This document shows positions 11,459 to 20,020 of a stretch of DNA of 64,000 bases, in pieces. The translations under genes were made by a program, and so were the position numbers. The notes below the pieces were generated by a model. It was not told the DNA's origin. It saw nothing but the letters and a program-made list of their open reading frames with translations, and ran no database searches. Position 1 is the first letter of the stretch, and every line of letters begins with the position of its first letter. This stretch comes from Linepithema humile (taxonomy: Eukaryota; Arthropoda; Insecta; Hymenoptera; Formicidae): contig NC_090135.1 of assembly GCF_040581485.1 (NCBI RefSeq), forward strand, positions 3,899,001 through 3,963,000, given 5' to 3'.

Positions 11459-11914
11459 TTGTATTTTTCATATTTTAATAAGAAACGTCGTCTTCTTCTT
11501 CTCTGTCCGCCAGGAACGGATAGAGAACTTGCGAGGCCCAGGGTATTATTTATAATTTACGGGAATTTCTCGCTTCAGGTGCCAAGAGTCGACGATTTCG
11601 ACTTCTCCGAGTTGCGCTACAGGAATTCCTCGCACCAGGTGCTACGGGTCGACGAATTCGACTTCCCCGAATTGCGCTACGAGAATTCCTTGCACCAGGT
11701 GCCAAGGGTCGATGAATTTGATTTTCGCGAGTTGCGCTACGAGAATTTCAAACACGAGAAAGAGAGAGAAAGAGAGGGAGGGAAAAGGGAGGGAGAGAGG
11801 AATAGGGGAAAGAGAAAGAGGGGGGAGAGAGGGAAAGAGAAAGAGAGAAAGGGGGAGAGAGGAGGGAGAGAGAGAGGGAGGGGGAGAGAGAGAGGGAGAG
11901 ATGACATATTTTGA
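11459..11914 (+). CDS. Hypothetical 151-codon frame with three 20-aa repeats
   Basis: An open frame containing three consecutive 20-residue units built on QVPRVDEFDFxELRYENSxH, then a highly charged Arg/Glu/Gly tail translated from a GA-rich microsatellite. The repeat unit is 60 bp (11,576-11,635, 11,636-11,695, 11,696-11,755), so the reading frame is kept through the array, and many differences between units are conservative (D/E, silent third positions). I recognise no family. It may be a minisatellite that merely happens to be in phase; the tail is certainly low-complexity. There is no promoter or splice evidence. Confidence 0.3.
   Translation: MYFSYFNKKRRLLLLCPPGTDRELARPRVLFIIYGNFSLQVPRVDDFDFSELRYRNSSHQVLRVDEFDFPELRYENSLHQVPRVDEFDFRELRYENFKHEKEREREGGKREGERNRGKRKRGERGKEKERKGERGGRERGRGRERGRDDIF
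11576..11755 (+). repeat. 60-bp minisatellite, three units
   Basis: Each unit begins caggtgc, continues with gtcgacgaattcgactt or a close variant, and contains gttgcgctacgagaattcc or a close variant. A fourth, degraded unit precedes it (ggaatttctcgctt at about 11,562-11,575). Confidence 0.85.
11756..11900. repeat. GA-rich microsatellite
   Basis: Purine-only tract of gagaga, gggaga and aagaga units, about 145 bases. Confidence 0.85.
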
Positions 11915-11954
11915 TATAAAATCTAAAATTTCTTAAAATATTTAGTTATCAATA

Positions 11955-12070
11955 ATCTTACCGTAATATTTTTATGCGCAGAATAATGAAACAAATCAAT
12001 TCGTGTAAAAAAATGCATTATTATTTTGAAGAAAAAGTATGTAATTTACAATGTACTTTTTTTAAACAAC
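11955..12070 (+). repeat. Diverged copy of the DNA at 63,160-63,290
   Basis: Shares, in the same orientation and order, the words cttac.gtaata.ttttatgc, gaatcaatt, aagaaaaagtatgtaattt and acaatg with the sequence overlapping the end of the transposase-like gene at 63.16 kb. It is probably a 3'-end relic of the same element family. Confidence 0.45.
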
Positions 12071-12682
12071 CTGTCGCTGCCACACCTTTATACCACTTGA
12101 TTCTCATTATTCTATTCATAAAAGTATTATGGTAAGATTATCCAGAACTTAATATTTTTAGAGATATTTTAGATTTTATATCGAAATATATCAGATTAAG
12201 ATATAAAATAACTCGAAAAGTATGAAAAAGAACTTCTGAAAAGTATAAAATAGAAAATTATAACCTTTAATCTTGTTAATATTTTATTAACAAATAAACT
12301 GCCATGTAATAAGATTTTATTGGTATTAATGAACAAAGAACCTCTCATCGACGTCGACGTCGATCCAGTTGCAAAACTTATGATGTAAAAAAATTTAGTT
12401 AATATGTTATGAAGTTAATATAAATGTTACATCCAAAATGTAGAAAAATAATTGAAAAATAATTCAAATTTTGTCACATAATTAATTCTGTATATTTTTA
12501 TATTAACTTAATTACATATTAACTAAGTTATTTTACATTATAATGTCTTGTGTTTTATATTGCATTTACGTCATGTAAAATAGATGTTTTATTGGTAATA
12601 TTAGAAAATAACTTGTTCTCAACCCGAATAACCTTGATATCCGAATTGCGTTTTCGCGTATTCGAATAATAATAACTCTTTC
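12071..12682. other. AT-rich intergenic stretch
   Basis: No gene seen. Contains a small perfect palindrome-like tract gacgtcgacgtc at about 12,350. Confidence 0.5.
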
Positions 12683-13181
12683 GTATTGAAACGGTACGTT
12701 GTTTTGCGCGGAGTAACTCGTCGGAGTCAGGAGTTCGGTCGGTTGGGGGCACGCAGAAGAATGCTCGGATAAAATAAATAAAATGTAATAATAAAACAAG
12801 ATTTATTTCTTAACTGATGAAGTCTATACTTTACAAATCCGTGTGGATACAGAGCGTTTTAATATGTTGGTTTGAACGCGGTTTATAAATTATCTCGGCG
12901 GTGGTGAATAATTGTGACGAGAAAGCGTCAGCGCAAGCGCGGGTGTTGCAGTGGCCCCTAGGCGACTGCGAGCGCGTTGGTCGATGCGTTCGAGCGACGG
13001 CGAGGATCGATCGACTGATCGATATGTTCGGCCGCGTGCGCGGTGGTGTCGATGTTCGCCGCTGGTTCGATTAGTTCGCGATTGCCTGCCGGATTTGAGG
13101 ACCCGATTTTAAGGGGATGAAGACGGGAGCGAAAACGCGCGTATTGCCCGCGTCTCGAAATGGCTGGTGTTTTAACGTGGA

Positions 13182-13615
13182 GCCGAGTATTCCCGGTGGT
13201 ATACGGGTAGGCCCGTATGTAAGAATGAAGCCGAGTGCGCTCGGTAATATACGAGTGTGCTCGTATTTAGGTAACGAGACCGAGTATGCTCGGTTATAAT
13301 ACGAGTGCGCTCGTATGCGAGGTAACGAAACCGAGTATGCTCGGTAACGTGCGAGTATGCTCGCACGACGGAACGGAGGACGGTTCCTGGCGGTCGAGTA
13401 TGCTCGGCAGGAATACGAGTATTCTCGTATCGCGGTCTAGAGCCGAGTATGCTCGGCGAGGATACGGGTGTGCCCGTAACGTGGAAGCGGTTCCTGAGGC
13501 CGAGTATGTTCGGTTGGTGCACGAGTATGCTCGTGCTCGTGAGGCTGCTGGACATAGACTTCGAGTATTCTCGAAGGATTACGAGTGCTCTCGCAACAAG
13601 ACGTTCACTGGCGAG
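13182..13615 (-). repeat. Array of about sixteen small palindromes in the 3' LTR
   Basis: Short dyads occur every 26-28 bases: ccgagtatgctcgg types alternate with atacgagtgcgctcgtat types. Stems of 5-8 bp enclose a 4-nt loop. Different units carry paired substitutions (acgag/ctcgt, gcgag/ctcgc, acggg/cccgt, tcgag/ctcga), so the pairing is kept while the sequence changes. The array lies downstream of the TATA box in element orientation and so should be transcribed as part of the RNA leader. Confidence 0.9.
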
Positions 13616-13645
13616 CAGTGAACGGGATCTGGTGGAAAAGCGTAC

Positions 13646-13670
13646 AGCCGGGCCTCTTTTATACCCGGCT
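13646..13670 (-). promoter_or_regulatory. LTR promoter: TATA box inside a dyad
   Basis: Minus-strand TATAAAAG (13,656-13,663) sits between perfect 7-bp arms agccggg (13,646-13,652) and cccggct (13,664-13,670). The same arrangement occurs at 19,783-19,807, 37,743-37,769 and 62,319-62,339. Confidence 0.7.
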
Positions 13671-13881
13671 GCCGCCCGACTGGCGAAGGATCGGCAAGCA
13701 TCGGCGGTTTAGCCGGCGGACCCCCACCTGGTAAATTTCGAAAACGGTCGGGTGTGGGGGGCCGTCCGGCGATTGACCGTCGGTGTTTATACGAAAAGTT
13801 TATCGGCGCGCGATGCGCCCTTTTTGGCTACGGACGATGTTCGGTCCGTAGCCGTGACGATGCAGGCTGCATCGTTACATC

Positions 13882-14630
13882 ACTCCCCGGTTTTCGGGAG
13901 TGGGTGCCTGCGGCGGCTGTGGACGGCTCTTGATAAGTCGCCCGTCTCGCGAGAAGCGGAGCTTGTAGCGCCGTCCGTCCGCTGTTCGCAACTTGTAGCC
14001 ACGCTAGACTACAACGGACCAGTAAGGAATCGCCGCGAATTCCTTTGGCGCGAATTCCACCATGAAAGGTGGCGGATCCGGTGCCCTTCCTGCTGGTGGC
14101 GCAGGTGGTGCGGCGGCGGGTGGTGGTGGCCTGGTAGCTGCTGGCGGTGGCCTGGTAGCTGCTGGTGGCGGCCTGGTAGCTGCTGGTGGCGGCCGTGCTA
14201 CGGCTGGTGGCGGCCGTGCAGCGGCTGGTAGTGGCCGTCGTGCGGCGGCTGGTGTTGTCGGCGGTGCGGCGGCGGCCGTTGACGGCCGAGTTTCAACGGC
14301 CCAAGATGGCCGTCTGCTGGTAGCGGCTGGTCCCGGCGGTGCGGTGGTCGGCATGGCCGCCGGTCTGGTCGGCCTACGTTCCTGCGGCGCCGTGTGCGTG
14401 ATGGTGCACGCGGGGTCTGGTGGCCCTCGTTTCCGCCCCTTGGGTGGTGGCGGCGGTGGCGAGGCCAAGAAAGCAGCCTTCCTCTGCTGCTGCCGGTCGG
14501 ATCGCTGGATCGTGGTCCCCACCTTGGGGATCACGCGTGCCGGTGGTGACGGCTTCGGAGCAGGCTTCGGCGTTGGCTCGTCGGCCAGCAAGATCTCGAT
14601 CTCATCGAGGATGTTCCAGGAGCTAGTCAT
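13882..14630 (-). pseudogene. E1 third ORF downstream of pol: proline-rich protein
   Basis: Begins MTSSWNILDEIEILLADEP; residues about 38-60 carry GTTIQRSDRQQQRKAAFL followed by a PPPPPP-KGRKR segment. A long Pro/Ala repeat (PPPAATR units) follows. The annotated frame stops at a TAG at about 14,004, but the same frame continues with RGYKLRTADGRRYKLRFSRD and reaches a TAA at the start of the LTR (about 13,875-13,881). Both the QRSDR block and this C-terminal block match the ORF of element E3 (38,027-38,812), which has no stop at that point. It therefore looks like a real, shared third gene with one nonsense mutation here. It occupies the position of env in other Ty3 elements but has no signal peptide, membrane segment or glycoprotein feature. 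Function unknown; the basic, proline-rich make-up suggests nucleic-acid or partner binding (inference). Confidence 0.6.
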
Positions 14631-14718
14631 CTTGGATGCGAGTTCTAGCTTTCTAGGCCGAAGATTCTCAGAAACGCTCCTTATATTCTAGCATCCCCGT
14701 CACGGTGGTCTGGTCAGC

Positions 14719-17682
14719 CTATTTGGTAGGGGCATCTTCCCCATTCCCTGGCTTTAGGTCCTGCACATGTATGTGCCTAAGCCATCGTCCCCTCTTATCT
14801 TTTAAATCGTAGATAACGGGGGTGACGATTCGGCCTATTACGTACGGACCGGCGTATTTTGGCGCGAGCTTGGCGTTCACGCCTGCGGCCTTGTTTGACA
14901 GAGGGTGTTCTCTGCGCCACACTGTCGCGCCGATCTTCGGCCGCCAATCCCGTCGCCGCATATTGTAATACGGCTCTTGCCTCTGAAAAGCTCTGGCGAG
15001 ATTGACAGTAATTAGCTCCCGGGCCTCGTCCAGGTGGCGCCGCCAGGCTGTCGTCGGAATCGGTACAGGCGGGTGTGTTCGATCTTCGGGATGCGGTGGT
15101 GATAGTTCGCGCCCGTAATTGGCGAACGCGAGCGTGAGTCCGGTCGCGTCGTGACATGCGCTGTTGTATGCGTATTGGAGCGCGAGGATGTGGCGATCCC
15201 ATTGGCGGTGGTCGCGTCCGACGAATTGTCCGATCATGGTCTTTATCGTTTTATTGGTCCGCTCGACTGGATTGCATTGCGGCGTATAGATCGGTGTGGT
15301 GCGGTGCGCTATCCCGAATGACTTTAATAAGTCTTTAAACTGGCGGGATATGAATTGCCGGCCGTTGTCCGAGACGATAAGTTCGGGGCAACCGTGCCGG
15401 TATATGATTCGCTCCGCTACTGCTTTACATATTGCCTCGCTCGTGGCCTTGCGCAGGGGTTGCAATTCAACCCACTTGGTGAACCGGTCTTGTAAGACGA
15501 AAAGCCACGAGTGGCCGTTCGTGGAGCGTGGTAGCGGCCCCACTAAGTCGATCGTGACTTGCTGCCACGGCGCGGTGACATTGTGCGCGTGGGCGCGTCC
15601 GGCAGGCTTACCTTGGTACGCTTTATGGGCGAGACAGTTTTCGCAATTTCGCACGTGGCGAGCGATATCGCGGAACATTCCGGGCCAGTAGTATCGCCTG
15701 GTCACGCGGTGAATTGTTTTCGCTACGCCTAAATGTCCCGCGGTCGGTTCGTCGTGGAATCGACGCATGACCCCCTCCCGTTCGGGGCGAGAGAGACAGC
15801 GTTTCCATTGCTCTTGCTCGGTGTGTTCGCGAAACTCTAAATCGTGTCGGAGGTGGCGGTAAAGTTTCCCCCCTTGGATGGTGTAATCGGGGTAGCTCGC
15901 AGGCTCCCTTTTTACTTTCTTCAGGAGGTTGTCATACCACGCACATCTCGCCGTCTGGGCGGCGCAGGTTTCCGGTTCCCGGGAAAGCGCGTCGGCAACT
16001 TTATTTAACGTTCCGCGCCGGTACCGGATGTCGAAGCTGTATTGCTGCAGCTCGAAAAGCCAGCGTCCGAGGCGGCCGGTGGGGGTTTCTAGGCTCTTTA
16101 GCCAGCGGAGCGATTGGTGGTCGGTGATCACCGTGAAGGAATATCCTTCCAAGTAGTCCCGCATCCGGCGGATCCCCCAGACGACCGCGAGGCATTCCAA
16201 TTCGGTCGCGCTGTAATTCTTCTTGGCCGGGTTTAAAGTGCGGCTTGCGTACGCTATTACCCGTTCGCCCTCGGCGAAATCTTGCGTTAGAACGGCCCCG
16301 AGTCCGTACGCGCTTGCGTCTGTTTGTAATACGAACGGTAGCCGGAAGTCGGGGCAAGCGAGCACAGGCGCGGTTATGAGCGCGTTTTTAAGTGCGTTGA
16401 AGGCGCTTTCTTCCTCTGGTCCCCATTGCCAGCGCGCATTTTTTCGCGTTAGCTTTGTAAGTGGTGCGGATACGGCGGAGAAGTCTTTAATGAACCGGCG
16501 GTACCACGAGGCCATGCCGAGGAACTGGCGTACCTTTCTAATCGTGGTAGGCGCCGGCCATTGAGATACGGCGCTTATCTTTGCGGGATCGGTGTGAATG
16601 CCTTCCCGCGAAATGACATGTCCGAGATATGTGAGTTCGGTCCGGCAGAAGTGGCATTTATCTGGATTTAGCCGTAGTCTGGCTTCTCGAAGGCGGCGGA
16701 ATACTTCAGCTAAATGTTGTAGGTGTTCGCTAAACGTAGCGCTGGCAACAATGATGTCGTCGAGATAGACAAACACGTTGGGCTCCAACGCGGGGCCCAA
16801 TACGGTATCAAGTAACCGCTGGAAGGTCGCTGGGGCGGAATGCAGTCCGAACGGCATTACTCGGAACTGCATCAACCCCTTCCCGGGTACGGTGAAAGCG
16901 GTGATTGGCCGGCTTGCGGCCGTTAGTGGCACTTGCCAGTACCCGCTCCTGAGGTCGAGTGTTGACAGGTACTTCGCGCCTCTTAATTTGTCGAGTGTGG
17001 CCGTAATGTGAGGGAGAGGGTACGCGTCGCGTTCGGTCACGGCGTTGACTTTCCGAAAATCTATGCAGAAGCGGGGCTTGCCGTCCTTCTTTTTCACAAT
17101 TATGACCGGTGAGCTCCAGGCACTCTGCGACGGCTCGATCACCCCCTCTCGTTCCATTTCTTCCACGGCCTCATTGATGATTCCTTGCATGGCCGGATTG
17201 CGGGGGCGGTAACGCTGTTTGATTGGCCGCGGGTCCGTCAGTCGGAGGTGATGCTCTACGCGGTTGGTGGGTCCGGTGACGTTTTGAAAGAGTGCAAGCT
17301 CCCGCTCTAGGAAAACGTGTAATTGCCGCGTCTCGGAATCGGTGCGCGGGGTTAGGCCGTTTGAAATGGTGCCGGTACGGCCAGATATCGGTGCGAGTGT
17401 CGGTAGTGGTGGGGGCGAAAGCACGATTCCCAGGTGGGCCCATAAATCCACCCCTATCAACATGTCGCTCCCGAGCGCTGGTAGGACCTGGAACTCGTGG
17501 GAAAATTTTCTCCCTCCCAGGCCTATTTCCAGTTCGTAGCTCTTGGTGATAGGGGCAGATCCGCCGTCAGCTACCGTAACGTGTTCGAGTATCGAGCGAG
17601 AGCGATAGCCCTTCTCGGAGATATACCCGGCGAGCGTGTCGTTAATAAACGATCGGTCGGAGCCCGAGTCGAGGAGGGCCAA
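14719..17682 (-). CDS. pol: E1 Pol polyprotein (protease-RT-RNase H-integrase)
   Basis: About 987 codons open throughout. Aspartic protease at the N-terminus with ALLDSGSDRSFI (catalytic Asp of DSG, near residue 5; the frame extends further upstream). Reverse transcriptase with YLDD near residue 306, RNase H with QTDASAYGLGAVLTQ, then integrase: HHCC-type zinc region around HLGVAKTIHRV and CENCLAHK, and catalytic residues in TIDLVGPL, VSDNGRQF and NPVERTNKTIK. Copies the RNA genome into DNA and inserts it. The pol frame overlaps the end of gag and is in the -1 frame relative to it, so expression by -1 frameshifting is likely. All key residues I checked are present. GC content is much higher than that of the surrounding DNA, as is that of gag. 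Confidence 0.95.
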   Translation of the reverse strand: MALLDSGSDRSFINDTLAGYISEKGYRSRSILEHVTVADGGSAPITKSYELEIGLGGRKFSHEFQVLPALGSDMLIGVDLWAHLGIVLSPPPLPTLAPISGRTGTISNGLTPRTDSETRQLHVFLERELALFQNVTGPTNRVEHHLRLTDPRPIKQRYRPRNPAMQGIINEAVEEMEREGVIEPSQSAWSSPVIIVKKKDGKPRFCIDFRKVNAVTERDAYPLPHITATLDKLRGAKYLSTLDLRSGYWQVPLTAASRPITAFTVPGKGLMQFRVMPFGLHSAPATFQRLLDTVLGPALEPNVFVYLDDIIVASATFSEHLQHLAEVFRRLREARLRLNPDKCHFCRTELTYLGHVISREGIHTDPAKISAVSQWPAPTTIRKVRQFLGMASWYRRFIKDFSAVSAPLTKLTRKNARWQWGPEEESAFNALKNALITAPVLACPDFRLPFVLQTDASAYGLGAVLTQDFAEGERVIAYASRTLNPAKKNYSATELECLAVVWGIRRMRDYLEGYSFTVITDHQSLRWLKSLETPTGRLGRWLFELQQYSFDIRYRRGTLNKVADALSREPETCAAQTARCAWYDNLLKKVKREPASYPDYTIQGGKLYRHLRHDLEFREHTEQEQWKRCLSRPEREGVMRRFHDEPTAGHLGVAKTIHRVTRRYYWPGMFRDIARHVRNCENCLAHKAYQGKPAGRAHAHNVTAPWQQVTIDLVGPLPRSTNGHSWLFVLQDRFTKWVELQPLRKATSEAICKAVAERIIYRHGCPELIVSDNGRQFISRQFKDLLKSFGIAHRTTPIYTPQCNPVERTNKTIKTMIGQFVGRDHRQWDRHILALQYAYNSACHDATGLTLAFANYGRELSPPHPEDRTHPPVPIPTTAWRRHLDEARELITVNLARAFQRQEPYYNMRRRDWRPKIGATVWRREHPLSNKAAGVNAKLAPKYAGPYVIGRIVTPVIYDLKDKRGRWLRHIHVQDLKPGNGEDAPTK

Positions 17683-17738
17683 TACGATCTTTCCGCAGCA
17701 CGAGATCTCTATGTGCGGTCGCGGCCGGTAAATGATTT

Positions 17739-18827
17739 CTAATTGGACCGGTCGGCGGCCGCCGTTGCCCCGGCCCGTGTGGCGTTTCCCGCCGGCGGAT
17801 GGCAGTCACGGGTAAAAACGCCGTCTTTCCCGCATCGGGAACAAAATTTGCGTGGCGGTCGCTTGTAGTCCAGCCGGGTGTGGCCCCGCTGCTTGCATCG
17901 CCAGCAACAGTCTTCTCGATTATACTCGGCGGCGGCCACGTTTCGGTCCTCCGGAATCTTTCGGTCCCGCTGGCGGCGCTGCTCCATCAGCTCTTCGTAT
18001 TCTTCCGCCCGGTCGGATAACTCGTAATAATCGATCGCGTCGTGCGGTCGAATATAGAGACGGTATTCGGGGTCCATATTTTCGATTAATAGATCGATCG
18101 TTTCGGCTTCTGAGAACCCCCCAGCGCGGCGCGCGATTGTGAGCAGTGCAGTTGAAAACTTTTTGAAAGTTTCGCCCGGTAGCTGGCGGCGGCTAGTGGC
18201 TTCCCGTCGTAGGCGGGCCTGGTAACGGCGTGGTAAGAAATGCCCGCGAAATTCCCCTAGGAAATCCCCCCAGTTTTTCCACGCGTGGCGGCGGTTTCGA
18301 AACCATAGTAACGTCTCGCCTTTTAGAATCTCGGGCAACCCGAGGAGGAGATGGGCCCCGGAGAAGTGGTACCCCTCCCTTAGCTCTTCGAGTCGTTCGA
18401 GGAACGCGGCCGGATCCCTGCCATCAAAATGGCATCCCCACTTGCGGATCTGGTCCATGGTTTTTGCCGGATCAAATGGGCTGGCTATGGGGACCGGGGG
18501 GTTGGAGGTCGAGTAGAAACTCGCTCGATCGTCGTCGTCGTAAGAATTGGCGGAGAGCCGTAGCGACGGAATATTTAAAGCTTCGCGAGCGGGCGCGGGG
18601 CCCTCGGTGTCGGATGCCTCGGGTTTCGGGGGTGCGATATCCCCCGGATTTGCGCGGACGTATTCGCGTAACCGGCGTCGGAGGTCATCTAAAGTGCCGG
18701 TGCAATCGACGTTGCGGCTTTGCAAGAGTCGCGATATTTCGGAGCGCGCTAATTGCTGTATCCACGCGGTCATCGCGAGTGGATCCTTTTGGCGTGCCTT
18801 TTTATCAGGTCCCTGTTCGGGCGCCAT
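17739..18827 (-). CDS. gag: E1 Gag with N-terminal SAP-like domain
   Basis: Up to 362 codons. The first ATG (18,827-18,825) straddles the LTR/PBS junction, so the first residues MAPEQGPD are the translated primer binding site. A second ATG at 18,773 (MTAWIQQLARSE) aligns with the start of the E4 gag and is the likelier true start. Residues about 20-55 contain NVDCTGTLDDLRRRLREYV, a SAP-like helix pair that binds DNA in other proteins. A Ty3-type capsid region follows (WGCHFDGRDPAAFLERLEEL, FRGHFLPRRYQARL). Two zinc knuckles close it: CWRCKQRGHTRLDYKR, in which Tyr replaces the third Cys, and CSRCGKDGVFTRDC, intact. The E4 copy keeps the Cys (RQDCKR), so the change is a mutation in E1. Confidence 0.9.
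   Translation of the reverse strand: MAPEQGPDKKARQKDPLAMTAWIQQLARSEISRLLQSRNVDCTGTLDDLRRRLREYVRANPGDIAPPKPEASDTEGPAPAREALNIPSLRLSANSYDDDDRASFYSTSNPPVPIASPFDPAKTMDQIRKWGCHFDGRDPAAFLERLEELREGYHFSGAHLLLGLPEILKGETLLWFRNRRHAWKNWGDFLGEFRGHFLPRRYQARLRREATSRRQLPGETFKKFSTALLTIARRAGGFSEAETIDLLIENMDPEYRLYIRPHDAIDYYELSDRAEEYEELMEQRRQRDRKIPEDRNVAAAEYNREDCCWRCKQRGHTRLDYKRPPRKFCSRCGKDGVFTRDCHPPAGNATRAGATAAADRSN
18809..18826 (-). promoter_or_regulatory. E1 primer binding site (tRNA-Lys type)
   Basis: Sense strand TGGCGCCCGAACAGGGAC directly abuts the 5' LTR. This is the complement of the tRNA-Lys3-type 3' end used by many retroviruses and Ty3/gypsy elements. Confidence 0.9.
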
Positions 18828-20016
18828 GAAACGGTACGTTGTTTTGCGCGGAGTAACTCGTCGGAGTCAGGAGTTCGGTCGGTTGGGGGCACGCAGAAGA
18901 ATGCTCGGATGAAATAAATAAAATGTAATAAAACAAGATTTATTTCTTAACTGATGAAGTCTATACTTTACAAATCCGTGTGGATACAGAGCGTTTTAAT
19001 ATGTTGGTTTGAACGCGGTTTATAAATTATCTCGGCGGTGGTGAATAATTGTGACGAGAAAGCGTCAGCGCAAGCGCGGGTGTTGCAGTGGCCCCTAGGC
19101 GACTGCGAGCGCGTTGGTCGATGCGTTCGAGCGACGGCGAGGATCGATCGACTGATCGATATGTTCGGCCGCGTGCGCGGTGGTGTCGATGTTCGCCGCT
19201 GATTCGATTAGTTCGCGATTGCCTGCCGGATTTGAGGACCCGATTTTAAGGGGATGAAGACGGGAGCGAAGACGCGCGTATTGCCCGCGTCTCGAAATGG
19301 CTAGTGTTTTAACGTGGAGCCGAGTATTCCCGGTGGTATACGGGTAGGCCCGTATGTAAGAATGAAGCCGAGTGCGCTCGGTAATATACGAGTGTGCTCG
19401 TATTTAGGTAACGAGACCGAGTATGCTCGGTTATAATACGAGTGCGCTCGTATGCGAGGTAACGAAACCGAGTATGCTCGGTAACGTGCGAGTATGCTCG
19501 CACGACGGAACGGAGGACGGTTCCTGGCGGCCGAGTATGCTCGGCAGGAATACGAGTATTCTCGTATCGCGGTCTAGAGCCGAGTATGCTCGGCGAGGAT
19601 ACGGGTGTGCCCGTAACGTGGAAGCGGTTCCTAAGGCCGAGTATGCTCGGTTGGTGCACGAGTATGCTCGTGCTCGTGAGGCTGCTGGACATAGACTTCG
19701 AGTATTCTCGAAGGATTACGAGTGCTCTCGCAACAGGACGTTCACTGGCGAGCAGTGAACGGGATCTGGTGGAAAAGCGTACAGCCGGGCCTCTTTTATA
19801 CCCGGCTGCCGCCCGACTGGCGAAGGATCGGCAAGCATCGGCGGTTTAGCCGGCGGACCCCCACCTGGTAAATTTCGAAAACGGTCGGGTGTGGGGGGCC
19901 GTCCGGCGATTGACCGTCGGTGTTTATACGAAAAGTTTATCGGCGCGCGATGCGCCCTTTTTGGCTACGGACGATGTTCGGTCCGTAGCCGTGACAATGC
20001 AGGCTGCATCGTTACA
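18827..20016 (-). repeat. E1 5' LTR
   Basis: Right LTR, the 5' LTR in element orientation. It carries the second copy of the dyad-embedded TATA box (19,783-19,807) and of the hairpin array (about 19,318-19,752). In the array a few stems differ from the 3' LTR; for example the stem mismatched as gtcgag..ctcggc in the 3' LTR is fully paired here. Confidence 0.95.
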
Positions 20017-20020
20017 GTAT

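Larger units (their letters stand above)
12687..13879 (-). repeat. E1 3' LTR
   Basis: Left LTR, the 3' LTR in element orientation. Reads tgaaacggtacg ... gcatcgttaca on the plus strand. Holds the TATA box, hairpin array and U5 described below. Confidence 0.95.
12687..20016 (-). mobile_element. Ty3/gypsy LTR retrotransposon E1, near complete
   Basis: Two almost identical LTRs (12,687-13,879 and 18,827-20,016, 1193 and 1190 bp) begin TG and end CA. They flank an internal region with, in minus-strand order, PBS, gag, pol (protease, RT, RNase H, integrase) and a third ORF. The direct repeat GTAT lies immediately outside both LTRs (12,683-12,686 and 20,017-20,020), a 4-bp TSD typical of Ty3/gypsy. 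The few LTR differences indicate a fairly recent insertion. gag and pol are open; the third ORF has one stop. Confidence 0.95.

Noticed and set aside
13172..13555. 127-codon minus-strand frame in the E1 LTR, with a copy at 19,309-19,692
   Set aside because: It covers the palindrome array; its conservation reflects the two LTR copies of one element and the repeat structure.
13182..13615. CRISPR-like array of short repeats with spacers
   Set aside because: The repeats are palindromes inside a eukaryotic LTR, spacers are not unique and there are no cas genes.
14062..14691. Glycine/alanine-rich plus-strand frame
   Set aside because: Antisense shadow of the proline-rich third ORF, which has a conserved homologue in E3.
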